Shown here: in pieces, positions 37,857 through 45,329 of the stretch | Numbering within the stretch: position 1 is the stretch's first letter | Layout: each line of letters starts with the position of its first letter | DNA from: Bacillota bacterium | GTDB lineage: Bacteria; Bacillota; Clostridia; Lachnospirales; Lachnospiraceae | Reading direction: 5' to 3' | DNA length: 64,000 nucleotides | NCBI GenBank assembly: GCA_023386315.1 | Contig: JAEWJZ010000016.1 | Location: 93,168-157,167, forward strand | Made by a program: the position numbers and the translations under genes | The notes under the pieces: generated by a model | Told to the model about the DNA's origin: nothing | What the model saw: only the letters and a program-made list of their open reading frames with translations | Database searches by the model: none

Positions 37857-38612
37857 ATGACAGAATCTGCCGCTTCCCATAGAAAAGGAATTTCCGGGAA
37901 TACCTTAAAGATGATTGCGGTCATAACCATGCTGATTGACCATATTGGTGCGGTTGTGATTGAAAACGGGATATTAAAATATCAGAATCCTTTATTGATG
38001 CAGACAATACTGGCTACGCCGGCAGGCGCGAGGTGGAATGCCATTGATTTTGTTCTTCGAACCATAGGGAGAATTGCTTTTCCAATTTTCTGCTATTTAC
38101 TGGTAGAAGGGTTTCTTCATACCAGAGATATTAAAAAGTATGGAATCAGGCTGTTTGCTTTCGCTTTAATCTCAGAGATTCCTTTTGATCTGGCAGTTTT
38201 TAACAGCTGGTTTCACCCCGGATATCAGAATGTGTTCTTTACCCTTTTTATTGGTCTGTGGGTGCTGGTCTGGTACCAGAAGGCCATGGGTGATCCATTC
38301 AGGCAGTTTCTGGCAATAGGAGTGGGATGCGGGGTATCCATACTGCTGAAATCGGATTATAACATATATGGAATTGTACTGATTCTGACCATATACGTAT
38401 TTCGGAATAATAAAAAGCTTCAGACTGTATTTACAGGAATTACGGCAGCATTAATAAGCGTAAGCTGCCTCGGAGCGGGGGCGCTTGCTCTCCTGCCCAT
38501 ACACATGTATAACGGGAAAAAAGGGGAGAGGAATTTAAAATATCTTTTTTACTGGTTTTACCCTTTTCATCTAATCCTGCTTTACATTCTGAGGCTGATG
38601 ATAACAGCATGA
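37857..38612 (+). CDS. TraX-family membrane protein
   Basis: Integral membrane protein of 251 residues with about eight helices and the TraX pattern LKMIAVITMLIDHIGAVV at the N-terminus, followed by FVLRTIGRIAFPIFCYLLVEGFLHT (split here by residues), as in the acyltransferase-like family named after TraX of F pilin acetylation. No conjugation genes are nearby, so the name reflects fold and not conjugation. The ATG at 37857 follows AGGAGG. It precedes tatD by 22 bp. Confidence 0.83.
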   Translation: MTESAASHRKGISGNTLKMIAVITMLIDHIGAVVIENGILKYQNPLLMQTILATPAGARWNAIDFVLRTIGRIAFPIFCYLLVEGFLHTRDIKKYGIRLFAFALISEIPFDLAVFNSWFHPGYQNVFFTLFIGLWVLVWYQKAMGDPFRQFLAIGVGCGVSILLKSDYNIYGIVLILTIYVFRNNKKLQTVFTGITAALISVSCLGAGALALLPIHMYNGKKGERNLKYLFYWFYPFHLILLYILRLMITA

Positions 38613-38634
38613 CAAACGCTTAAAGGAGATATTT

Positions 38635-39402
38635 ATGATTTTTGATACGCACGCCCATTACGATGATGAGGCATTTGATGAGGACAGAGAAGATCTGCTT
38701 GGCAGCCTGCAGTCTCATGGTATAGAAGCGGTTACTAATGTGGGAGCCAGTATAAAAACATCGAAAAATACTCTGGAACTGACGGAAAAATATCCACATG
38801 TTTATGGGGCTATCGGTGTCCACCCTAATGAGACTGCAGAGCTTGATGAGGATAAATTAAACTGGCTCAAAGAAAACTCCAAGAGAAAAAAGATTGTAGC
38901 TATTGGAGAGATCGGACTCGATTATTACTGGGAGGAACCAGATCATAACACACAAAAGACCTGGTTTATTAAGCAGCTGAATCTGGCGAGGGAGGTAAAA
39001 CTTCCGGTTATTATTCACAGCCGAGACGCAGCAAAGGATACTCTGGATATCATGAAGGCAGAGAAGGCTGAAGATATTGGTGGTGTAATTCATTGTTTCT
39101 CCTATGGGAAAGAGATGGCAAGAGAATATTTGAACATGGGTTTCTATCTGGGAATTGGAGGTGTGCTTACCTTTAAGAATGCAAGAAAACTCAAAGAAGT
39201 GGTGGAGTACATGCCTTTGGAACAGCTGGTTCTGGAAACCGACTGTCCTTATCTGGCTCCAGTACCCAACCGTGGTAAACGCAATACTTCTTTAAACCTG
39301 TCTTTTGTGGTGCAGGAAATCAGCATGATCAAGGGAATTCCGGAAGAAACGATAATGGAGATTACATGCAGAAATGCTAAAAGGCTTTATGCGCTGGTAT
39401 AA
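38635..39402 (+). CDS. tatD: TatD-family metal-dependent hydrolase (DNase)
   Basis: TIM-barrel metallohydrolase with deoxyribonuclease activity reported in the family. The 255-residue protein starts MIFDTHAHYDD and carries IGLDYYWE (metal Glu and Asp region), IIHSRDA, GVIHCFSYG and ETDCPYLAP, all the metal ligands. The ATG at 38635 has AGGAGAT upstream. The link with rsmA, 2 kb downstream, is common in Firmicutes but here is interrupted by two unrelated genes. Confidence 0.94.
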   Translation: MIFDTHAHYDDEAFDEDREDLLGSLQSHGIEAVTNVGASIKTSKNTLELTEKYPHVYGAIGVHPNETAELDEDKLNWLKENSKRKKIVAIGEIGLDYYWEEPDHNTQKTWFIKQLNLAREVKLPVIIHSRDAAKDTLDIMKAEKAEDIGGVIHCFSYGKEMAREYLNMGFYLGIGGVLTFKNARKLKEVVEYMPLEQLVLETDCPYLAPVPNRGKRNTSLNLSFVVQEISMIKGIPEETIMEITCRNAKRLYALV

Positions 39403-39411
39403 TTTTTTAGA

Positions 39412-39999
39412 CTAAACCAGAAGTGCAGTCAAAAGCAGAGATATCAGTTCATCCAGAAGCTGTGGGTTTTGATCATAATTCAGACCTGCCAAAGGATTGT
39501 GAATCATATAGAATCGAAACATATCTATTAAATTCATCATGGCAGTTGTCGTAATTGTATCTTTGATTACACCCTCCTGTTTTCCCTGCTCAATAAGAGA
39601 AGCCACTGCCTGCTTAATTTTTCCCAGCTGCATTTCTGTAGTGTCTTCTTCCAGTTCCAATTGGCTGCGTAAGGACTCTGCAATAAAATTTGTAGAATAA
39701 TTTTTCGAATAGACAGCCACTGTATAGAAGAAGCTCTCAACTTTTTTCTCTATAGTCCCAGTATTGTTAAGAATGGACATGATTGTCTGGTAATAATCTT
39801 CCCAAAGTGTTTTCAGCAATTGATTTTTAAGATTTTCCTTGCTTTCAAAGAAATTATAAATAGACACCTGTGAAACAGATGCCTTTTTTGCAATTTCCGC
39901 GATACTGACTTTATTGTAGCCATATAGTTTAAACAGCTCTTTTGCTGCAAACAATATGGCTTCTTTTTTTTCTTGCCGTCTTTTTTCAAATCCGTTCAT
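39412..39999 (-). CDS. TetR/AcrR-family regulator
   Basis: Repressor of 195 residues with an N-terminal HTH (VSIAEIAKKASVSQVSIYNFFESKENLK, positions 30-57; quoted in part) and a ligand-binding C-terminal domain. The ATG at 39999 has AGGAGATT upstream. It is divergent from the metallo-hydrolase gene, and the 200-bp A/T-rich gap holds two inverted repeats with a shared TTATG...CATAA core, one near this gene and one just after the hydrolase promoter. It therefore probably controls the hydrolase and itself. Confidence 0.88.
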   Translation of the reverse strand: MNGFEKRRQEKKEAILFAAKELFKLYGYNKVSIAEIAKKASVSQVSIYNFFESKENLKNQLLKTLWEDYYQTIMSILNNTGTIEKKVESFFYTVAVYSKNYSTNFIAESLRSQLELEEDTTEMQLGKIKQAVASLIEQGKQEGVIKDTITTTAMMNLIDMFRFYMIHNPLAGLNYDQNPQLLDELISLLLTALLV

Positions 40000-40028
40000 A
40001 TCAATCTCCTAAGTAGTAAAAATACAAA

Positions 40029-40044
40029 TTATGTTAAGACATAA
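40029..40044. promoter_or_regulatory. Inverted repeat near TetR gene, possible autoregulatory operator
   Basis: TTATGT and ACATAA with a four-base spacer, 30-45 bases upstream of the TetR ATG. Confidence 0.4.
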
Positions 40045-40099
40045 AAAATTCCATAAAAATAAAATATGAAATTTATTAATTATTATATATTATAACTAT

Positions 40100-40128
40100 T
40101 TGATTATTCAATAGCAGGAATCTATAAT
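40100..40128 (+). promoter_or_regulatory. Promoter of metallo-hydrolase gene
   Basis: -35 TTGATT, 17-bp spacer, -10 TATAAT. The transcript would begin near 40135. Confidence 0.75.
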
Positions 40129-40136
40129 GAAGACGA

Positions 40137-40172
40137 ATTTATGAAATATAAATATAAAAATATTTCATAAAT
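40137..40172. promoter_or_regulatory. Perfect 13-bp inverted repeat, probable TetR operator
   Basis: Arms ATTTATGAAATAT and ATATTTCATAAAT with a 10-bp spacer, located from about +3 to +38 of the hydrolase transcript. The position suits transcription block by the divergently encoded TetR protein. It could also form an RNA hairpin before the ribosome site. Confidence 0.6.
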
Positions 40173-40199
40173 ATTATAATAACTCAGGAGGAATTCATT

Positions 40200-41384
40200 A
40201 TGGTAAAATTAAAAAATGGAGAAAAAGCTGACGCTCTCGTACAAGAAGTGCTGCCCGACGTTTGGAGAATCGAGGGATTTTTAAGCGGTAATTTCTGGGG
40301 CAGCGCGCCGTCTTCCACCACCTATGTATTAAGAGACGAAGATAAAGTATACATCATAGATCCGGGTACACTTCCGTATTACAAGAAAAAAATGCTGGAC
40401 CTGGTTGATATGTATGAGAAAAGGGGCGTAAATGAGGTCGTCATGCTGGTAACACAGGGGCATTTTGATCATGCAGCAAATAGTGACGTTGTGAAGGAGA
40501 CAGGACTTCCCTGGAAATTCTATCTTCCTGAAGAAGAAATCGGAACTACAAGAAGTATGATAACCGATATAATGAATGATTTCGCGGAACTGGAAAAATG
40601 GGAAGATGTGCTCGCCACGGAATTTCCGGGAAATCCGTTGTTTGAAATGACTGAAAAAAGGTCTCATCGGCTCACCCAGAATGTAATGCAGCAGATCGTG
40701 GAGGAAACGGTAGGCCATGACGATAATCACATGGTGGATGAGGCAACTATTTTAAGACCCGGTTCAAGAATTACCAGACAATACGGCAGTGTGACTCTTA
40801 CCGGCTGGGAACTGGGACGGTTTTTCTTATCCTTTGACGGATCTCATTCCCGGGGACATATCTGCATCTACGATCCTAAATATAAAATCATTTTCAGCGG
40901 GGATACTACGATTGAGATTAATCCGCCATTTTTGTACAGCTCTCTGGACAGACTGATAGACATCACTAATAAATACAGGATCATGGCGCGGGAGGGCTAT
41001 ATTGTCTATGCCATGGATGCCCACAGATCTCATGACATGAACAAAATACTTAAGGCGAATGAAACACTGATCAATAAATATGAGCTGGAGATGTATACTG
41101 GTACCAGTGCTGACAGCGAAGCTTTTTTTGACTTCTTCTGCACTTATTATAAAGAAATGAAGAAAGAGATACTTGCAGCACATCGCCGGATTGGCCGGGC
41201 AACCATCGGCGAAATCGTAAAGGAATTACTCAAATCGGATAATAAGTACATAAAATTCAAGGCTTCCTTGAAATGGCCGGAGCTTCCATCACGGTTGGAT
41301 GCCGCTGTTGCAGTTGTTCTTAGAGATGCTGGCGCCGTTCCGATTGAAGCAGACGGAAAAATTGTGATTGCCCCTGTTGGCTGA
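40200..41384 (+). CDS. Metallo-beta-lactamase-fold hydrolase
   Basis: MBL-fold protein of 394 residues; substrate unknown. The metal-binding motif reads TQGHFDHAAN, so the first His of HxHxDH is Gln here. The other ligands seem present: SHSRGH, SGDTT (Asp) and AHRSHD. The C-terminal 100 residues form a separate helical domain. The ATG at 40200 has AGGAGG. It is probably repressed by the adjacent TetR protein. With a missing ligand, activity might need one metal or be altered. Confidence 0.82.
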   Translation: MVKLKNGEKADALVQEVLPDVWRIEGFLSGNFWGSAPSSTTYVLRDEDKVYIIDPGTLPYYKKKMLDLVDMYEKRGVNEVVMLVTQGHFDHAANSDVVKETGLPWKFYLPEEEIGTTRSMITDIMNDFAELEKWEDVLATEFPGNPLFEMTEKRSHRLTQNVMQQIVEETVGHDDNHMVDEATILRPGSRITRQYGSVTLTGWELGRFFLSFDGSHSRGHICIYDPKYKIIFSGDTTIEINPPFLYSSLDRLIDITNKYRIMAREGYIVYAMDAHRSHDMNKILKANETLINKYELEMYTGTSADSEAFFDFFCTYYKEMKKEILAAHRRIGRATIGEIVKELLKSDNKYIKFKASLKWPELPSRLDAAVAVVLRDAGAVPIEADGKIVIAPVG

Positions 41385-41439
41385 TCAGAATATTACCATT
41401 ACAGCGAGTATGTGTAACCCCGTTCCAATTTTTAAATTA

Positions 41440-41468
41440 TTGACTTTTTACATATAATAAGATACCAT
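41440..41468 (+). promoter_or_regulatory. Possible rsmA promoter
   Basis: -35 TTGACT, 17-bp spacer, -10 TACCAT; a TATAAT lies too close to the -35 to pair with it. Confidence 0.4.
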
Positions 41469-41499
41469 AAATTTAAAAATATGCGGAAAAAGAGGTTAT

Positions 41500-42372
41500 A
41501 TGCAGAATAAATTAGGAAATCCCCAAAAAACCATTGAAATCATACAGAAATATGAATTTGCCTTTCAGAAAAAGTTCGGGCAGAACTTTTTAATAGATAC
41601 CCATGTACTGGATAAAATTATTGCGGCTGCGGGAGTGACAAAGGATGACTGCGTTCTGGAAATCGGACCCGGAATCGGGACCATGACTCAGTATCTTGCA
41701 GAAAATGCCGGGCAGGTAGTAGCGGTGGAGATTGATTCAAAGCTGATTCCCATTCTGAATGAGACTCTTGAGGATTATGATAATGTTACCATAATTCATG
41801 ATGATATCCTTAAGGTTGATATTAATCAGATTGCTGAACAGTATAACGGAGGCCGTCCCATTAAGGTAGTAGCGAATCTTCCTTATTACATTACGACTCC
41901 TATCATTATGGGTCTTTTTGAGGGAAATGTACCTATTGACAACATTACTGTCATGGTACAAAAGGAGGTAGCAGACCGTATGCAGGTAGGCCCTGGATCT
42001 AAGGATTACGGAGCCTTGTCTCTGGCTGTTCAGTATTATGCAAAACCTTATATTGTGGCCAATGTTCCCCCTAACTGCTTCATGCCCCGGCCTAATGTTG
42101 GATCTGCTGTAATCCGCCTGACCCGGCACAAAAATCCTCCGGTCAATGCGAAGGATCCGGGGTTGATGTTCCGGCTGATCCGGGCCTCGTTTAACCAGAG
42201 AAGAAAAACACTTCAAAACGGTTTAAATAATTCTCCTGAGGTACCTTATACCAAAGAACAGATCGCAGATGCTATTGAAAGCCTGGGTCTTTCCCCTTCA
42301 GTGAGAGGAGAGGCACTTAATTTAGAGCAGTTTGCGGCAATTGCCAATTTTTTTACAGACATGAAAGAGTAG
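41500..42372 (+). CDS. rsmA: 16S rRNA (adenine1518/1519-N6)-dimethyltransferase
   Basis: Dimethylates two adjacent adenines in the 3' loop of 16S rRNA during 30S maturation (also called KsgA). The 290-residue protein has the SAM loop VLEIGPGIGTMT near residue 50 and the catalytic NLPYYITTPI near 125. Length is normal. The ATG at 41500 has an AGAGG upstream. A TetR gene follows after 16 bp in the same direction. Confidence 0.96.
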   Translation: MQNKLGNPQKTIEIIQKYEFAFQKKFGQNFLIDTHVLDKIIAAAGVTKDDCVLEIGPGIGTMTQYLAENAGQVVAVEIDSKLIPILNETLEDYDNVTIIHDDILKVDINQIAEQYNGGRPIKVVANLPYYITTPIIMGLFEGNVPIDNITVMVQKEVADRMQVGPGSKDYGALSLAVQYYAKPYIVANVPPNCFMPRPNVGSAVIRLTRHKNPPVNAKDPGLMFRLIRASFNQRRKTLQNGLNNSPEVPYTKEQIADAIESLGLSPSVRGEALNLEQFAAIANFFTDMKE

Positions 42373-42388
42373 TATAACAGGAGGGCTT

Positions 42389-42952
42389 ATGTCGGATTCG
42401 CTTATTACAAAACGTGCGATTGCAGAAGCATTGAAGCAGATATGCAAAGAGAAACCATTTGATAAGATATCCATATCAGATATTACTGCAGTATGTGGTC
42501 TGAACCGGCAGACCTTTTATTATCACTATCAGGACAAGTATGAGCTGTTAAGCTGGATTTATTATAATGAAAATTTTGCTGCTATTGCAGATGATATCAG
42601 TCTTGAAAACTGGAGTGAAAAAATATATGAGCTTTTAAATAATATGAGGCGGGAAAAAGTTTTCTATATGAATACCATAAAAGAACAAGAGCATACATTT
42701 GAGAGTTATCTGTATGAAATGACAAAAGCTTTGTTTTCGGAAGCAATTGAGGTTCTGGATGAGAAGGGCAGACTGACGTATGAAGAACGGGATTTCGACG
42801 CGGGATTTTATGCCTACGGTCTTTGCGGAGTTATCATGAAATGGGTGAAAGAAGGAATGAAGATGGAGCCGAAAGAGGTATCCGATCGGTTAAAAAGCCT
42901 CGCCAGAGCCACAGAACGGATCGGTTACATTCGCAGCCAGGCGGAGCTTTAA
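42389..42952 (+). CDS. TetR-family regulator with DhaS-like C-terminal domain
   Basis: Protein of 187 residues with an HTH at residues 25-50 (KISISDITAVCGLNRQTFYY) and a C-terminal domain of the TetR_C_8/DhaS type. The ATG at 42389 has AGGAGG. It is translated right after rsmA and likely co-transcribed with it. No dihydroxyacetone kinase genes are nearby; the target is unknown. Its stop overlaps the end of a convergent small gene by 4 nt. Confidence 0.85.
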   Translation: MSDSLITKRAIAEALKQICKEKPFDKISISDITAVCGLNRQTFYYHYQDKYELLSWIYYNENFAAIADDISLENWSEKIYELLNNMRREKVFYMNTIKEQEHTFESYLYEMTKALFSEAIEVLDEKGRLTYEERDFDAGFYAYGLCGVIMKWVKEGMKMEPKEVSDRLKSLARATERIGYIRSQAEL

Positions 42953-43182
42953 GCCAGTTTCTGTATAATCAGATTCAGGCATTCCTCTATGGAACAACGT
43001 TTTATCATAATGAGAAGCTCATCGTAAGTAAAAAGTTCACTCGATGCAGGGCTGAACTTCAGCAGCAGTTCGCTTAAGTTGCGGGCGGTCCGTTCCGGAG
43101 CCTTCTGACCATTTTTCAACTGATGAAGAAGTGCGGTTCTTAAAACGCTTTCCCGTATATGTTTGTGTAATGTACCCGACAT
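42949..43182 (-). CDS. Small uncharacterised helical protein
   Basis: Not recognised. The 77-residue product starts at an ATG with a good AAGGAGG nine bases upstream and has a promoter-like pair (TTGTCT, 16 bp, TATTCT) 36 bases further up, so it is likely real. It is predicted to be helical with hydrophobic positions spaced as in a small soluble bundle, no Cys and no membrane helix. It is convergent with the TetR gene. It may be a regulator partner, but nothing shows this. Confidence 0.55.
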   Translation of the reverse strand: MSGTLHKHIRESVLRTALLHQLKNGQKAPERTARNLSELLLKFSPASSELFTYDELLIMIKRCSIEECLNLIIQKLA

Positions 43183-43217
43183 GGATTGTCCTCCTTATTC
43201 ATTATTTTTATTGTAAA

Positions 43218-43245
43218 AGAATATAATAAAAATTACGATAGACAA
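43218..43245 (-). promoter_or_regulatory. Possible promoter of the small protein gene
   Basis: Minus-strand -35 TTGTCT and -10 TATTCT with a 16-bp spacer. The -35 is inside an inverted repeat (AGACAAT, ATTGTCT). Confidence 0.4.
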
Positions 43246-43268
43246 TATAGAAAAATTGTCTGGTTTTT

Positions 43269-43297
43269 CGACACCATATTCTGGGTGTCGTTTTTTT
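43269..43297 (+). terminator. Rho-independent terminator in the gap before oleate hydratase
   Basis: Arms CGACACC and GGGTGTCG with a seven-base loop followed by seven Ts. It lies on the plus strand with no clear plus-strand gene directly before it; read-through from the rsmA-TetR unit is the likely client. Confidence 0.75.
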
Positions 43298-43390
43298 ATA
43301 CAGGAATAAAAGCATGTATGGTGACGGAAAAAATGTAGTATGATAATATAAGCTTATCAGCTGATTTAAAATGAGATTGGAGCGTGGCTT

Positions 43391-45121
43391 ATGAAGAAAA
43401 AAATGGAAAAAAGCAACATGATTAAATTACTTGCACTGGGATTAGCAGCTACAGCAGCGGGAGTGGCCGCCAGGACGCTTTATAAACGGAACGGGGATCT
43501 AAAGAAGGTAAAGCAGATTGATGACGGGAAAAATCCGGTGATACCAGAAGGAAAGGCGTATTTTGTGGGAGGCGGGCTTGGAAGTCTTGCGGGAGCAGCC
43601 TATTTGATCCGGGATTGCAAAATGCCTGGAAATCAGATTACCATTTTTGAAGGTATGCCAATATTCGGAGGAAGCAATGACGGTATCGGCACGTCAGAAA
43701 AGGGATTTGTCTGCAGGGGCGGGCGTATGCTTAATGAAGAGACCTACGAGAACTTCTGGGAGCTGTTTCGCTCCATTCCCTCTCTTAGCAAACAGGGAAA
43801 AAGCGTGACGGAAGAGATCCTGGATTTTGACCATGCCCACCCAACATCAGCCAAAGCACGATTAATTGATAAAGACGGAACGATACTTGATGTGAAGAGC
43901 ATGGGATTTAACCAGAAAGAGCGGATGGCTCTTTTAAGACTGATGAACACACCTGAGGATAAGCTTGATGATATGACCATTGAAGAATGGTTTGCAGACA
44001 TGCCCCACTTTTTCACAACGAATTTCTGGTATATGTGGCAGACCACCTTTGCTTTTCAGAAATGGAGCAGCTTATTTGAGTTCCGCCGTTATATGCGCAG
44101 AATGATACTGGAATTTTCCCGTATAGATACCTTGGAGGGTGTCACAAGAACGCCCCTTAATCAGTACGACAGTGTGATTCGCCCACTCGAAGCTTACTTA
44201 AGAAAAGAAGGAGTCATATTTGCAGAAAACTGCACCGTAACAGACATCGATTTTGCGGAGGGGGATCAGATCACCGCAAAGGTTCTCCACTTAACAGACC
44301 ATGGAGTCACACGTGTCCTGGAGCTTGATGATGGCGACATCTGCATTATGACAAATGCATGCATGACAGACAGTGCTACTTTAGGAGATCTCCATACTCC
44401 CGCACCTGCCCCTTCTTTAAGACCGATCTCCGGAGAATTATGGAGTAAAGTGGCAGCTAAAAAGCAGGGACTTGGAAATCCATATCCATTTTTTGGAGAT
44501 GCCAGTGAGACAAACTGGGAGAGCTTTACCGTGACCAGCAAAGGAAACCGGCTGCTAAAGCTTATAGAGGACTATTCCGGCAATGTTCCTGGCAGCGGAG
44601 CTTTAATGACTTTTAAGGATTCCAGCTGGCTTATGAGCATTGTTGTTGCAGCTCAGCCTCATTTTGTCAATCAGCCCATGGATCAGACCATATTCTGGGG
44701 ATATGGTTTATATACGGATAAATTAGGTGATTATGTAAAAAAACCGATGAAAGACTGTACGGGAGAGGAACTTCTTACAGAACTTCTCTGCCACCTTCAT
44801 ATGGAAAACCGAAAAGAAGAGATTATGGCAGATATAATAAATGTAATCCCCTGCATGATGCCCTATGTCGATGCCCAGTTCCAGCCGAGGAAGATGGTTG
44901 ACCGGCCGGAGGTGGTTCCAGAGGGTTCCACGAACTTTGCCATGGTCAGTCAGTTCGTTGAAATACCGGAGGATATGGTCTTTACTGAAGAGTATTCGGT
45001 ACGTGCTGCAAGAATTGCCGTTTATACTCTGATGGGGATAGACAAAAAGATCTGCCCCGTTACTCCATATGTAAAAAATCCCAAAGTATTACTGAAGGCA
45101 CTGCACACTTCCTATCGTTAA
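43391..45121 (+). CDS. ohyA: Oleate hydratase
   Basis: FAD-dependent enzyme (old name: myosin-cross-reactive antigen) adding water to cis-9 unsaturated fatty acids, giving 10-hydroxystearate and often protecting from host lipids. The 576-residue protein has the FAD loop FVGGGLGSLAGAAYL near residue 60 and FEGMPIFGGSNDG near 85, TRTPLNQYDSVIRP near 260, and conserved WGYGLY. A hydrophobic stretch at residues 11-27 may associate it with the membrane. The ATG at 43391 follows GGAGCG. A -10-like TAATAT and -35 GTGACG (17 bp) precede it. Confidence 0.95.
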   Translation: MKKKMEKSNMIKLLALGLAATAAGVAARTLYKRNGDLKKVKQIDDGKNPVIPEGKAYFVGGGLGSLAGAAYLIRDCKMPGNQITIFEGMPIFGGSNDGIGTSEKGFVCRGGRMLNEETYENFWELFRSIPSLSKQGKSVTEEILDFDHAHPTSAKARLIDKDGTILDVKSMGFNQKERMALLRLMNTPEDKLDDMTIEEWFADMPHFFTTNFWYMWQTTFAFQKWSSLFEFRRYMRRMILEFSRIDTLEGVTRTPLNQYDSVIRPLEAYLRKEGVIFAENCTVTDIDFAEGDQITAKVLHLTDHGVTRVLELDDGDICIMTNACMTDSATLGDLHTPAPAPSLRPISGELWSKVAAKKQGLGNPYPFFGDASETNWESFTVTSKGNRLLKLIEDYSGNVPGSGALMTFKDSSWLMSIVVAAQPHFVNQPMDQTIFWGYGLYTDKLGDYVKKPMKDCTGEELLTELLCHLHMENRKEEIMADIINVIPCMMPYVDAQFQPRKMVDRPEVVPEGSTNFAMVSQFVEIPEDMVFTEEYSVRAARIAVYTLMGIDKKICPVTPYVKNPKVLLKALHTSYR

Positions 45122-45146
45122 AAAAATATATAGAATGTCTTTGTGA

Positions 45147-45184
45147 GCCAGACGAATGAGGAATGAAAATCGTCTGGCCCTTTG
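45147..45184 (+). terminator. Hairpin after oleate hydratase, probable terminator
   Basis: Arms GCCAGACGA and TCGTCTGGC with a 14-base loop, followed by CCCTTTG. The short T tract makes it a weak terminator. Confidence 0.55.
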
Positions 45185-45238
45185 ACGCGTTATCACGCTA
45201 TCGCCTTACAACACAAGAGTTTAAAGCGAAAAACCTGA

Positions 45239-45267
45239 TTGCATGATTGGTTCTTTTGTGGTATGCT
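45239..45267 (+). promoter_or_regulatory. Promoter of peptide-binding lipoprotein
   Basis: -35 TTGCAT, 17-bp spacer, -10 TATGCT. A small palindrome, GTCCTTGAAGGAC, lies at 45280-45292 near the transcript start. Confidence 0.5.
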
Positions 45268-45329
45268 ATAACCCGTACTGTCCTTGAAGGACGGACGATA
45301 GAACGAACATAGATACGGAGGGAAGTATT

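Noticed and set aside
41737..42216. 159-codon minus-strand frame inside rsmA
   Set aside because: Antisense shadow of a conserved methyltransferase.
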